64,000 bases of DNA from Physcomitrium patens (Eukaryota > Streptophyta > Bryopsida > Funariales > Funariaceae): contig NC_037261.1 in assembly GCF_000002425.4 (NCBI RefSeq), positions 3,781,362 to 3,845,361 on the forward strand, in the 5' to 3' direction. Shown here piece after piece: positions 11,695 to 24,539 of the stretch (positions are counted from its first letter, which is position 1; each line of letters starts with the position of its first letter). Position numbers and translations under genes: made by a program. The notes beneath the pieces were generated by a model that was not told the DNA's origin, made no database searches, and saw nothing but the letters and a program-made list of their open reading frames with translations.

Positions 11695-13629
11695 TTAGTC
11701 TACTTCCTCCATCTTGGAGCCCTCCTCCTCGGCATCAGCCTCCAGTGGTGGCATGTCTGCATCGGCTTCCGTGACATCGTCGTCGATGCTCAGTCCCAAC
11801 TTCAGCATCCTATGGATTCTGTTCCCGAACGTGTTCGGCTCCTCCAAGCTGAACCCTGATGTCAACATCGCCGTCTCGAACAGCAACAGCACCAAGTCCT
11901 TCACGCTCTTGTCGTTCTTGTCCACCTCCGCTCTCTTCCTCAACTCCTCCATGATCTGGTTGTCAGGGTTGATCTCCATCGTCTTCTTCGACGACATGTA
12001 GCTCGACATGCTGCTGTCGCGCAGCGCCTGCGCCTTCATGATCCTCTCCATGTTCGCCGACCATCCGTACTCGCCCGTCACCAGCACGCACGGCGAGTCC
12101 ACGATCCTGTCCGACACCACCACCTTCTCCACCTTGTCCCCCAATATGTCCTTCACCGCCTTGCACAGCGGCTCGAACCGCGCCTTCGTCTCCTCCTTCT
12201 TCTTCTTCTCCTCCTCCGTCTCTTCCAACACCAACCCCTCCTTTGTCGCCGACACCAGCTTCTTCCCGTCGTACTCCTTCAGTTGTCCCACCGCATACTC
12301 GTCGATCGCGTCCACCATGTACAGCACCTCGTACCCCCTCCTCTTCAGCTTCTCCAAAAACGGTGAGTTCTCCACCGCCTTCTTGCTCTCTCCCGTGATG
12401 TAGTAGATGTCCTTCTGCCCCTCCTTCATCCGCGTCACGTAGTCCTTCAGGCTCGTCATCTCCTCCCCGCTCTTCGTCGAGTGGTACCTCAACAGGTCCG
12501 CCAGCTTCGACCTGTTCTGGCTGTCCTCGTGGATCCCCAGCTTCAAGTTCTTCGCGAACGCCTCGTAAAACTTCTGGTAGTCCTCCTTGTTCTCCGCCAC
12601 CTCCGCGAACATCTCCATGCACTTCTTCACCAAATTCTTCCGGATCACCTTCAGAATCTTGCTCTGCTGCAACGTCTCCCGAGATATGTTCAGCGGCAGA
12701 TCCTCCGAGTCCACCACTCCCTTCACGAACCCCAGGTACTCCGGTATCAGCTCCTCGCAGTTGTCCATGATGAACACCCTCCGCACGTACAGCTTGATGT
12801 TGTTCTGCTTCTTCCGCGAATCGAACAGGTCGAACGGCGCCCTCTTCGGCACGAACAGCACCGACTTGAACTCCAACTGCCCCTCCACCGAAAAGTGCTT
12901 CACCGCCAGGTGCTCCTCCCAGTCGTTCGACAAACTCTTGTAGAACGCCGCGTACTCCTCCTTCGTCACGTCCTCCGGCTTCCGCATCCAGATCGGCTTC
13001 TGCTTGTTCATCAGCGCCCACTCGTGCGACACCTCCTTCACCTTCTTCTTCTTCTTCTCCTTCTCCTTCTCCTTCTCCTCGTCCACCTCCTCGATCTTCC
13101 CCTCCTCTTCCTCCTTCTTCTCCTCGTCCTCCTCGTCGTCCGACACCTCCTTCTCCGTCGTCTTCTCCGACCACAGCGAGATCGGGTAGCTGATAAACTC
13201 CGAGTGCTTCTTTACCAGGTCCTTCAGCCTCCTCTCTTCCAGGTACTCCAGCTGGTCCTCCTTCAGGTACAGCTTGATGTGCGTTCCACGTCCCAGCTGC
13301 TCCCCGCTCGTGTCACGAGTGATCGTGAACGACCCCCCGGCCTGTGACTCCCAGATGTACTGCTCATCATCGTTGTGTTTCGATGTCACCACCACCTTCT
13401 CCGCAACCAGGTATGCAGAGTAGAAACCCACACCGAACTGCCCTATCATGCTAACGTCGGCACCGGCGGTCAGGGCTTCCATGAACTCCTTGGTCCCCGA
13501 CCGCGCAATGGTTCCCAGGTTGTTAACCATGTCAGCCTTCGTCATACCGATACCACTGTCGATGATGCTAAGGGTGTTGTTGGCCTTGTCGGGAACAATA
13601 TGAATGAACAGCTCGGGCTGCCCATCCAT
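11695..13629 (-). repeat. Inverted repeat arm 1: exon-2 identity block of HSP90-1
   Basis: These 1935 bp read on the minus strand match 30033-31967 with no difference found in the parts compared directly. Alternative reading frames on both strands also translate identically in the two copies. Just outside the arm the copies differ at three positions in the first 45 bp of exon 2, and after the stop codon the similarity ends within a base or two. Confidence 0.9.
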
Positions 13630-14154
13630 CTTGCTCTTGTCGGTTAGGGACTCAAACCTAATCTTGTCCAAGGCCTGCCAGGGCTCAAGCGTAAAGTAAC
13701 AAATGAGAACCAACTCCAGTCATACAAGCATAAATTACTGTTTCGCTGTTGACAATCAATTTTGTGGCACGTCCGAAAGACAGGTTTGTATGCCCCAAGT
13801 GCCATTTCGCGGTTGCAGCAGTTTGACACTAAACAGGGAGCAGGTGTAGAAAGAATGTCTGTATCGAGCATTGGTGTGAGGTTTAACCATCAGATCAATA
13901 AACAAAAAATTAGTTAGCGGGCATCGCTAATGTCATCGCATAGAAACCAACTCTAAAGCATATCTGAGGCACAGAACCTACAACAAAAAGTTCCAAGCAA
14001 AAACACCTACATCAGAAGAGTTGCTGATGAGTTCTCTCAAGAATATCTCCTTGTTACTGTAGAAAGTGTTGATAATCAAACTCAACAACTGATTGATCTC
14101 CGCCTGGAAAGCGAAGGTTTCGATCTCGGGAGAAGCCAAGTTGACGTCTGCCAT
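11695..14154 (-). CDS. HSP90: Cytosolic heat shock protein HSP90, copy 1
   Basis: Two exons: 14154-14011 (48 codons) and 13674-11695, with a 336 bp intron (GTAGGT...GGCAG) between SSD and ALDK, giving 707 aa. HSP90 is an ATP-driven dimeric chaperone that matures kinases, receptors and other clients in the cytosol. The GHKL ATPase domain (about residues 1-210) has [10 protein letters not shown] with the catalytic Glu at about 41, [16 protein letters not shown] at about 87-102 and [13 protein letters not shown]. An acidic/lysine charged linker spans about 210-275. Middle and dimerisation domains follow. The C-terminal MEEVD binds TPR co-chaperones and marks the cytosolic class. The start at 14154 gives [16 protein letters not shown]; an upstream in-frame ATG at 14193 would add 13 residues with no HSP90 counterpart. 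Exon 2 is essentially identical to HSP90-2 while exon 1 and the intron differ. Confidence 0.96.
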
Positions 14155-14466
14155 TTCGTCCTCTGCTCTGAAGGAATCGACTTTGGCAACCACGGATACT
14201 CGAAAAAACTGGACTTAACCGCCTCCACAGAAACACGACCGATTCACAGTAACCTCTCGATTAAACCTAATACCGAAGCTGCTAATAGCACTCACATGGA
14301 CCCGCACTCTGGATCAGTAACGGATTGTTGAATTTCCAGTGCGCTAATTGCGACTCACAGTTTCAACGAGTATCGATGAAGGATGCGCAATATGATACCA
14401 GAACGAAGGCCACTGAGGAAGGATCCAGAGCCTCGGAGAAGCGATTCAAGGGGGAAACCGTTGAAT

Positions 14467-14481
14467 GGAAGCTTCTCGAGA
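14467..14481 (-). promoter_or_regulatory. Candidate heat shock element upstream of HSP90-1
   Basis: The sequence GGAAGCTTCTCGAGA contains an exact nGAAnnTTCn pair followed by a GAG in place of the third GAA. It lies about 310 bp upstream of the HSP90-1 start codon, where heat shock factor sites are expected. Short motifs like this arise by chance, so it is a candidate only. Confidence 0.4.
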
Positions 14482-16979
14482 GTCTGAATTGTTCTGACAC
14501 TGCTTTCAGAGCCGTCCAGCGGCGGGCTTGGGTACCCCATGGCCTTGCTGGGGTGGCCCATGGCCGTTGGAGCTACAGTTGGAAGTTGGCACTTGAATGC
14601 TACATGTTGGAAGAATCGCGAACCTGGTCCTGTTCACACCGGCACTGCAAGGTTGAATCTATATGGACACCTCCATGTGCCACACATAAAAATAAATGAT
14701 CTTCAAATAAAATTGTGTCCAAAGATATTTGTATTATGTTTGTTACTTAAATTTGAGTATGAATCAAATCAATCCTAATTTTTTTAAACTCGTTTCTTTC
14801 TTTCTTTCTTTTTTTTTTTTTTTTTTTTTTGGTGTTTAAAAAGCTATTAGTAGCTATTGTCACCAAAATCTACCATCCACCTCTTGTCAAAACATTTTTT
14901 GCAACTATCACCACAACCCACCACCTTATTCATATTTTTTATGTTTATTTTTATTATCAATTCCAGTCAAGATAAATTCTGATACTTTTTGTATGTTTTT
15001 TAATATTTTTTAAGAAAAAAGTAAAATTATTTATAATAAAAATAATTTAAAAAATAATAAGAATAAGGTTGTGGTACCAATAACAAAAACTGTAGTGGTA
15101 GTAGCAATACCTTTATTTCTGGATTTTTTATTTTATTGTATGTTTATGGGTGTCAATAAAGTTGATTTTTATACATTAAAATTCAAGTAAAAAATATAGT
15201 ATAATTTTTTTCAAATACAATTTGAAATAATGATTGTTCATTATGTTTGTTCATTAAATTTATGTGTGGCAAAGAGGGATGTCCACATAGCAGTTCCCTT
15301 TTTTAATGTCTCTTGATTTGTATATAAATACATTGTGAATACAATAATAATAATAATAATAATAAACTATTCCTGGCTTTATATTAGAAACAACTAATTG
15401 ATTTGATGCAAATTTGCATTTTTGATAATATGAATGTGTTTAGAGACAGTCACCTGATTCTTTAACAAAATTATAATGCAAAATATAATAAAATCAAGAA
15501 TTAAAGTTTATCTATTTTTCTAACTAGTCAAAATACAAACAATTTCATATTTCTTTGAGTTCTTGTGAATATATGTATCATAATAAACAAATAAAGTTTT
15601 TTGAAAAAATAGTTTTGTTTTTGATAGACATCAAAATTAATGAATAAAAAATAAAAAAATATTGATACAAAGTTTATAATATATTTTATCATTTAAGATT
15701 TTTTTGTTAATGCATTCTTTAAAATACTAAAAATACAAATAATCCAAAATGTACAAGTTGAGAAGATAATAAGAATCATTGTTTTTGTACATAAGAATTT
15801 AAAAGAGAAAAAATAAAATGTTATATCTTGTTTTAATATTTTAGAAAATATTATATTATACCTCTATGAACATACAAAAAGAATCACAAGTGATAAAACA
15901 AGAAAGTTAACAATGGTAACAATGATCTTTGCTTTAGCCTTGTATGCATTATTTATGGCATTCACATGGTGTTTTAATTCTAATTTTAATTTTTAAAACA
16001 TAAATAAATATATACTTGTTTACATATTTTAATAGAAACAAAATCATTGGGTGATAGATTAATTAATGTTGTTATTTAAAATGATTTACCATAAAATAAA
16101 TAATTAAATTATAATAAATTAAAAACTTATCATTAAACTATTGAAAGTAAAAAAAATCAGTTTTTATTTTTATTCTATTATCTTTTAATAATTCTAATAA
16201 TAGATTTATTAAATATTAACTTAATTTTAAAGATATTAAAAGCTTCTATGAAGTGGCATGTATAAATAAAAAATTATAGATTATATCAACATAAATAAAT
16301 ATGCTACCTTTTAAATATATTAGAAAAAATCCTTGCCATTGGGCATTGCAATCTCTGACACATCCATCCATTCCCTTGTTCATCTATATTCCCTTATTCT
16401 TCTACAAGTTTCTTCATGGCCAATCAAAAGACTTCTTTGTCTCTTTGTATTATATCCAAGTTGCCTTATATTATACTTGTGGAAACTCGTGCTATTGGCC
16501 ACAAAAAGAATTTACTAAAAATTATGATTGGGAGCTTCCAAGCTCTATGCCTAGTAATCTCACATTGCTACTCTCAGTATTGAGCAACATCATGGTTTTT
16601 GTCTCTTTTAGTTTATTCCATTGATTTATTCCTTTTGAGTTGTTATAAATATATATATATATATATAACATAATATTTGAAAATGTAAATTTTGCAAAAT
16701 GTGATATTTTTTCTTCTTCTTTATATTCTTAAATTTACCCTAATACAACCAAAAATCAATTCAAAACATTGCAGGCTCATGTATATAATTACAATAAATC
16801 CACAAAAGATCATCAATATGTAGAGAACCAATTTACTTACCTTTATTCTTAAAATAATTTGATATGGTACATATAATATAATTATATAATATAATTATAT
16901 AATATAATTATATAATATAATTATATAATAATAATAATAATAATAATTGAAATCCAACATTGTTTAAGCACTGTTTCAA
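14482..16979. other. Intergenic: HSP90-1 upstream region then AT-rich sequence
   Basis: 14482-14700 has gene-like GC and is probably HSP90-1 promoter. From about 14700 composition falls sharply. There is a T tract at 14811-14831, an (AAT)n run near 15340-15365 and an (AT)n run near 16650. Open frames at 14325-14699 and 16301-16624 show no recognisable protein and are not called genes. Confidence 0.5.
16881..16950. repeat. 13-bp AT tandem repeat plus (AAT)n
   Basis: Four copies of ATTATATAATATA in tandem from 16881 run into a short (AAT)n array. Each unit is close to self-complementary. It marks the edge between AT-rich spacer and the GC-richer upstream region of the next gene. Confidence 0.8.
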
Positions 16980-18141
16980 AAGTTTTCAACACCCCCGGAA
17001 TCGGAAAGAACCGTAAGAATCCGTTTACCCGCCCATAACTGATGCTACGGATCTAGCTTGGCTGGATATACCCGTGCCCCGGCTGAGACCGTATCATCAC
17101 TGTTACTAGGAGTGTAGCCTGGATAAGTCCCTGCCACCCCTACGGAGTATATACCCTAGTTGAGAACCGCCTTCAAGAATGGAAATCCATCACTGAGGAT
17201 TTCGGTTCGTCGTCACAGGAGGTTCATCGCAACACTAGTCACAAATTGGAAGCATTCCAATGCAACGTTGAGGATTGTTGATGCATCGAAGCTATTGTCA
17301 ATTCGCTATGGTAATTAGCCTGCTCCTACTCGCTTCCATCTTTTCCGAAATTGGCATTCCATTCCTGTGCATTGTAAGGAACCGGTTCTGTGAGATTGGA
17401 TGGTTTGACGGAGCGTTTGGGGTTGCAGAGGCGAGCTGTGCAACGCGGTTCTGTGCGCCGAATCCTCGTGGCATTGAGGGATGGCGTGCGTGGTGATGAG
17501 TGCGTTAGGGCTGCCGATCGGGCTGATGGGCTGTGGTCAGGGAAGTCCAAAAGGACCTTCGCATCGCATGGATGTAAGTCTCCGTTACAGCGCGTGCAGA
17601 ATGTAGGCGTGGGCTCAGTTTTTTTGACGGATGTTTTGTGGATATTCTGGGAGGTTTTTAGGTTATTGCCATAGAAATTCGAATTGGAAGCTTTTAGGTT
17701 AGTGGCAAACAGGTTGAGCCCATCGTGCCGATTTTGGCGAATTTCATGTGCAGTGGAATTCACATGGTGCATTTAAAGAGCCTCATTAACTAGCTTCTAG
17801 GATATGCGACGTTGGCATTAGTAGATGAACAGGGAATAAATATGGCATTTTTAAGGATGTATGGATTTTGATAGATATTCGCCACTCGTGTCCTAGACGA
17901 TTATGGCGAAGTTATTCAGAATTGAGCGCGGAACCGTCGGGTGGGGCTTTTTGACTGCATACTTTGATTCCTCCTCTGCATTTCAAGTTAATCTGTGATG
18001 AAAGTATTGACCTTTTGCTATTCCAAAGAGGGTTTAGCATGCATTAAACGATTACTTCTCAGGTGAATGGATACCTGCAGGGATCAAGCCATGTTATGTT
18101 AAAGGGGATAGACACTGCTTTACAACAAGTACTGATTTCAG
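16980..18141 (+). other. Upstream region and probable unresolved 5' exon(s) of the DUF4097 gene
   Basis: GC rises abruptly at 16980. Open stretches at 17281-17496 and about 17390-17600, and a strong donor-like GTAAGT at 17574, hint at one or more 5' exons. No ATG-led exon was found whose phase joins the first secure exon at 18142 (it needs two leading bases). The promoter, 5' UTR and N-terminal exon of the gene therefore lie here but are not defined. Confidence 0.4.
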
Positions 18142-21100
18142 AAGCAAGGAAGCAGATTCATCTATTAAGCGTGTGCCCGTGAAAGTTGGAGCCGAGTTAA
18201 GGGTGTGTAACAATCCCGCTCTTGTAAAGCAGTAAGAATTAAGCGACAAATTATGGTGCTCTGTTCCACATAGTAAGTCACAGTTAGCTTGACCTAGATG
18301 TTTTGGGCTTACAGTTCTTTGTACAAAATTGTTGCAATTATGCTGTGAACACTACCTTTTCGGCGTTCTTTTGAAGTAACTGCTAATCTGGAATGTGATT
18401 CAGATATGTGTCGCTGATATAAATGTAGATGTAGATGTGGCGACGGGAGACAGTCTGGAAGAAATTGTACTAGAGGTGAGTTCATTGGTTACGGAGTCGT
18501 GATTAGTGATTCTCGAGCTACTCAGCAAGTCAGGGCATTTACAGAGATAGATTCTTTGTACATGGTATTTTCAAAATTGTGGGGTGCTCTACTTGTGACA
18601 AAGTTAAGCTGTTTTTCCTTGTCATTTTACAGGCACTTTGGAAAGATGGACGCAGTGCTGATCACTGGTCTGATTTTCAACTGATAGAGTCTTCAGATTG
18701 CGTCAGTAAGTGTAATAAATTCACAACTCCAACTCTCATGGGAGTACATCCATTTACACAATTATATGTCTCTGTAGATGCTGGTATGCACTCTGGTCGC
18801 TTAGTTCCATTTACACATTTATATGTCTCTGTAGATGTTGGTATGCACTCTGGTCGCTTAGTTCCATTTTGATGGTGTGAACAGAGTTGCAAAACGTTAG
18901 AGGCACTCGAGGACATGGAGATCCAGTACCAGAGGGTATCAGGGCAGCCATGCCTGCACGCTGGTGCGGCTTATTTGTGCAGGCTAAGCAGAATCCAGTT
19001 CGTATTCAAAGTTTGGTGAGGACCCCCCTAAGCATATATGAGCCTCCCAGAAGAGTATCACTGTGCTGAGAGGCACCTCAGCGCTCAATTCTACATGAAA
19101 GTTTAGATTGTGCTTGCTCCCTTCAAATCGAGAGCTTCACCCTTATTTTAGATATCCATTTTTTATGTTGCAAACCTGAACTTGGAACATGACGCTTAAT
19201 CGTCATAGTCGTGCCAAACTGCATGAATAGGCTCTTCTTTTCTTTGCAACCCTTCGCCGTAATTACTCCAAGCAAATACTGTCCAACTAGGGTTAAGTCT
19301 CTACCCTACACACCGTAGGATATATCATGCAGCACTGGTTGTCACGATCATTGGGCAGAGAATTGCAGCCCAAAAAGCATTGGTTGAATTGTATACCAAA
19401 AAAATTAGTGAATTGTGTCGTTCTCAACTGTAACATTGCCCTTCAAGTTTTTGCAGTCCTGAACACCATTAGGGGTGTTGTCTCAGGATCAATGTGATCA
19501 ACATTTTGCACATGCTTTTTTTATGTGTTAAATTATACTCTTTGAATGAGGAACACGTGTGTGGGGTTATTTCAGAGGGAAGGAAACTTGAATGTTGAGA
19601 CCTCTGGTGGCGACGTTACACTTGGTGATATGCGGGGAGGAAAGGCCAAAATTTTGACCAATGGCGGTTGTTTCACAGCTGACTTGGTACATTCCCCATG
19701 CTTTGTTCCTCTTAAAACTTGTCACTTGGCCTCGCAAATGTATTTGTGTATTTTGAATTGTAACTAGTCTACTAATTTTGAGAAATGAACTTATGCTTTC
19801 GTGGAGAAGTAGCTATCTTCTGCAATCTTCTGCTCTTAGTGCTAATGTTTGGAATGGGACGAAAGCATACGTATTCATGTTTTCATTCGTCCCCATCCTG
19901 TGTCAGGTTTCTGCGGATTCAGTGGTAAAGACAGCGGGAGGTGATGTTTCTATTAAACGACTGGTGGGCACAACCATTGATGTCGATACTAATGGAGGCG
20001 ACATGTACATTGGATCTCTTTATGGCAACGGTAAGCACCTCTTAGTGCTAGAAACTTATCGATCATTTACTGTATTCTAATATCTTTTCCACCTGAAAGT
20101 CGGTGAACATACTTGACATATCTGTTAATGATAATGAATTCTACATTTCTTTAATCTATTTCTCAACTTGGGATCTGACTTTCGATGTTGCATGTAATTT
20201 GTTATCACAGATGTGGTGATGAAATTAAGCGGTGGCTCATTTGAAGCGAAGCATATCCAGGCACAAGATAGTGCTTTGGTAAGTTAGCTTTCATCAATTC
20301 CGACCCTGGACAGCTTAACAAGTGAAAACAAAATCTGGATTGTTTGCTTTCTCTGAGATAGAATTTCAGCTGTTTTTTAATTGGATGAAATCTATGCTTC
20401 TAGGAAATGTTCTGAGCACTACAATGAGGTCCAGTCTTTCTTTTTATTCATATTTAGAAAACGCCTTGCTTCTAGGTATTTATAGTCTATTCGCTTTTGG
20501 TCAAAAAGTGTTGACGAAGTGCTTTTGTCTTGGTTAATCAGATATCAACGAAAGGCGGATCAGTCCAGATAACTGGAATTGATGGGTACGCTAACTCTTC
20601 ATATACTTTGTAGGATATCTTATTCGGTCTCTACTTTTTATTCCTGTTGACTAGGTATGTTATTTTTGGTATATTGCAACAGACCTCAAATTTTTATAGC
20701 GGTAGAGGAAACAGCCGTCCATGCGCAATGTTGGGTTTACCAAGTAGTATATAAGCTGCGCAGCATGAGAACTTTGACATTTCCTAATTTCCTCATATCA
20801 ATAACCTAGCTCTTCAAAGCTCGATCATGTTTCTGAACTTTGCAGCTCAATGTTGCGAAGATTGCTTACATCCCTGTTTTGAAAGTAATAATTCAGTTGT
20901 TCCACTCCAGTAAGGCAAGCATTGTAACACGTGGAGGTGATGTATCATTGCAACTACACGAGCATGCTCGAGAGGCAAGTGTTCTTTAATGTCTGAGTAG
21001 AAGTCGGATTGTGCAAGACCACTTTCTGTAGCTCGCAAGTAATAAAATGCCATTTGTTGTCATCCAGTTTGGGAAGTAACTGACTAACAGAATGTCTTGT

Positions 21101-21809
21101 AGCTTGTTTGTTATCCTAAGAACTCACGGATCTACAGATCAAGTTTTATACTATTTAATTCTTGAGAATTTATAAAACCATATAATCTATCTCTGTTCCT
21201 CGCGGGGTGTTCGGTTTACTGACAGTGATGTTTCAATGCGTGTAATGATGTTCAGATCAATATAGACGCAAGTGAGGGGAATGTGACGTTGTACTTTTCC
21301 AACAATCTTTCTGCCCAGGTTTGGGCCTCCCTGCACAATCTATCTTCTAGAACATCCTTATCTTGCTGCTTATGCCTTCTTGCAAGTATCAGCCAGTGCC
21401 CCATTCAGCTCTGAAGAAGAGTGCACGTGGCTATTCAACAGACTTACAGTAGAACAGAGAAGTGATCTCTGAGCAGCTTGCTCGTGGCTGGTCTTTATGG
21501 TGGAGTTGATGAGGCGACTATTGTTTGCAGGTGGAGTACAATGGAGGAAAAAATATTCACCAGACTTCGCAATTACTGGTTGCTACACCTTTGCCAGCCC
21601 AATATGTCTTTGTAGGTCAAGAATCTGGCAATTGGATGCATGGAGATGACAGTCGTGCCAACAGAGCAGAAGAGGCATCCCAAGCTAGCGCAGAAGTTCC
21701 TCAATTGTGTAAAATAAAGATAATTTCTTCAGGGTCTTTGCACGTCAAAATGCGAAGCTGGATTGATGTGGCTATGGCCAGTAGCGTACCCAACTTTGTC
21801 AAGTGGTAG
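18142..21809 (+). CDS. DUF4097-family (FAM185A-like) protein, N-terminus unresolved
   Basis: Eleven exons join with consistent phase: 18142-18223, 18404-18475, 18633-18705, 18885-19015, 19576-19686, 19907-20030, 20211-20278, 20542-20585, 20911-20974, 21256-21318, 21531-21809 (369 aa plus the missing start). The product carries repeated short beta-strand motifs with paired glycines (TSGGDVTLGDM, TAGGDVSIKRL, TNGGDMYIGSL, TKGGSVQITGI, TRGGDVSLQLH), the hallmark of the DUF4097 beta-helix domain. It ends with a polar tail containing MRSWID, comparable to the RQSW-type tail of animal FAM185A. Function is unknown in the family. The intron after 20974 starts with GC instead of GT; the frame allows no GT alternative. 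The first donor could also be at 18203. Confidence is high for the fold family and moderate for exons 1 and 4. Confidence 0.82.
18751..18864. repeat. 57-bp tandem duplication inside an intron of the DUF4097 gene
   Basis: Two units, 18751-18807 and 18808-18864, both begin CATTTACACA and contain TATATGTCTCTGTAGATG and TATGCACTCTGGTCGCTTAG. Only a few base differences separate them. They fill most of the 179 bp intron 18706-18884. Confidence 0.9.
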
Positions 21810-22640
21810 TCTTGGAGGATGATACGCCTCTTTTCATAAGAATTTGCCTCAACTGTAGTCCTCTCCTTGTTATGACTCTATACATTCTCAAATTATTGTA
21901 TTTGTGTGATATGCATCTGTCTTTGTGTTGTGAACTTTCTCAGGTAATGAAATGATCTGAACTGACTGACATCCTTGCTGTATCAAAGCCCTTAGTGGAA
22001 TGATTGTAAATGCTTTGGATTTGGATGATAACTGCCTGATCAGGCGATGGGAAACCCCCAACAAAGAAATTCTCATTAATATACCAATTCTTCCATGTTT
22101 GTCATGATCTATATTTAGAAACGCATAAAAAACCCGAACTAGTCACTGTTTGGAATCACCGCTCTTCACCCACGGAATCAATTTGCCCAAAATGCAAAAT
22201 GACCACTTCTTGGTTCGATCTGAGCCTCAGCTGAGTTAAAAGCTGAAGAGCTTGTTGGCAGCACAATCCATGAATCCCTCTCTACTCATGCTTGACAATT
22301 CTTTAAAATTTCTTTCCTTAAAAGCCTTGGAAAACGTAGCCGAATTACACTCAACACTCCTAGCTTTTTCTTCATGTACAATATTCTCTTAACTCGAAAA
22401 ACTAAAGCGAATGGAACCCTGAACTTAGAATTCTCGGTCTAGAAACGATGAGATTATGATCGATTGGGGTTCAAGTGTCGATGCTCCAAGTCATTGTTAC
22501 TTTGACTGTATGTTCTGATGCACTTGTGGGTGAGGTCAAACATTGTGTTGCAACGACATTGACCCTAAATCTGTGCAACAAGCCTCAAAAACTTGGGTGC
22601 AACTGAGCTCAGCTTCTGAGTCTGGAGGGGTTCTGCAAGA
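21810..22640 (+). other. 3' flank of the DUF4097 gene
   Basis: Gene-like base composition continues for about 0.8 kb past the stop codon, consistent with 3' UTR and downstream sequence. No second coding region is supported. The open frame at 21888-22076 has no recognisable features. Confidence 0.5.
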
Positions 22641-23503
22641 CAACTGATTAAATACTTAAGCTTAAAAGAACCCATTGTTTGTATGTATGTATATATGCTT
22701 TAATACGTTCAAAAACAGTCTGATAGAAGTGACAATATTTGTAACAAATAAAATCAGTATGATTTGTGAGATGATAGACAAGAGTTTGTTGTAATTCTTC
22801 AATTGTATATTTTAAGTTTTGTGAAATAGAAATATAATCTTGAAAAACTTGGCATTTGAGTAGAAATCTTTGTGAATGATAGGGAATGGTTGCACATACA
22901 ATAAATGTGTACACATTTAGATAACTTAGATAATTCTATAAGATAAAATAAAAATAATATATAGAATCTAAAAATACGTGTTGCTCTTACAAACATCAAA
23001 TATGATATTGATTTATTGTATATGTCTTCATAAACATATTTTCTAAATATAATAGTTTTGAATATAGTTGGAAGTAATGTAATTAAATAATAACCAATCA
23101 AAGCAATGATATTTTAAAACTTGACTTCAGGTGTTTTAATTTAAAACACAAGTGGTAAGTATATGTCTCTCTCTCTAAATATATATGAATTCAAAATCTC
23201 TTTAAAATATTAATATTCAAAATTAGAGACGATAAATTTAACACAAATTCAAAGTTGTATTTTTTTTCTAAACAACTATTTTAAATGTTAAAATATCAAA
23301 ATACAATCTTAATTGATTTTTCCCTAAATGTAAGGATAATTAAAAAAAAATAATCAAAGAGCCAAAAGACTATAGAATCAATTTTCTACAGTTATTGAGT
23401 TTGAAAGTTGTCTGAAAAGGAGCTGTGTAGGCTTGGTATCAAAACAAATAAATTTTTTCTGTCTTCATAATGTTTCTTTTAGTGTGTAAAAAACCTTAAT
23501 TGA

Positions 23504-23544
<41 letters not shown>

Positions 23545-24539
23545 TCAAATTCTAAATTAAAAATTTCTCATTTAATATTGAATTGTTTTAATTTTATAAA
23601 GGCAGTTATCTAATCCTAGATAAATTTTTGTGAAATTGTGTACTTTTAGTAAGTATTAAAATATGATACAAATTTAAAGAAAAGTGAATAAAGATTTATT
23701 TCAGCGTAAAAGAATATATATATATATACATTTACACGTCCACACGTATGAGTTACGAATTTGTGGTAGATGAATAATAAAAACCGACCCTTAACAAGTA
23801 CTTTGCAACAAGTTTCAGTAATGAGATGTTTGAAATTGAACCAATATCTGCAACTTAAAATGATATTGTAAACTCTGATGTTCTACAGTAGTACTATCAA
23901 AGTTTTAGTACAAGAAGATCACACAACATATCAACAATCAAATACATGAGCTTGAGAACATTATGCACTGAAATTGAAAATCTAGATTAATATACATTTA
24001 AAAAATACTTATAAAGATGTATATCTACATACATATGCATACATTTATTGGTGTTCAGTAGTCAAACCTCACCATGCAAATACATTTTGTTCTCATTATC
24101 AATACAATAAAGATACAAACTTTTTTCCATTTTCAAAACAACATTTGTTATTATAAATTAAAGTTTTTTCATTTCTACAAATAAAATTTAGAATACTGGG
24201 ACTAGAAAAATAAAAAAATATCATTTTATTTAAAATAAATGATTCAGTTAAAGCTTCGTAAATAAATAAATAAAAATTCTTTTACTTATTTTTTGTAAAT
24301 CCAAATAGCAAAAACCATCAGTTTTGTATTATCTCTACAAGAGTAATCACAACAACAACAACAACAACAATTTTTTCAACTAAAAACTAATGAAAAAAAA
24401 TCTTGAAACAAAAACCACTTTCACTTAGACACAGATAATATTAAAAAAAAAAAAGTTAAAAAACCCAAAACTTCAAACGACGCATTCATTAATTACGAAG
24501 TTCAATTCAAATAATATAAGCTGAAAATAAAAATAGTAA
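22641..24539. other. AT-rich spacer dividing the gene island
   Basis: About 1.9 kb of very AT-rich sequence with a (TA)n array at about 23509-23540, a shorter one near 23715, and A/T homopolymer runs. Frames at 22648-22914 and 22799-23101 are AT-biased and match nothing known. No transposon domain was recognised. Confidence 0.55.

Noticed and set aside
11963-13174. 403-codon open frame overlapping HSP90-1 (and its twin at 30488-31699 in HSP90-2)
   Set aside because: It is the +1 frame of exon 2 and is a Gly/Glu/Arg-rich product of the G-ending codon bias. It is identical in both copies only because the DNA is.
12481-13347. 288-codon antisense frame, Leu/Arg/His-rich (twin at 30315-31181)
   Set aside because: Antisense shadow of the purine-rich exon; leucine runs come from GAG/AAG codons read backwards.
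16881-16950. AT tandem array as a replication origin or CRISPR-like repeat
   Set aside because: Units are contiguous 13-mers without spacers, typical of AT microsatellite growth in plant spacer DNA.
17326-17772. 148-codon minus-strand frame upstream of the DUF4097 gene
   Set aside because: No recognisable domain, and it overlaps the presumed 5' region of a plus-strand gene. Probably a chance opening in GC-richer DNA.
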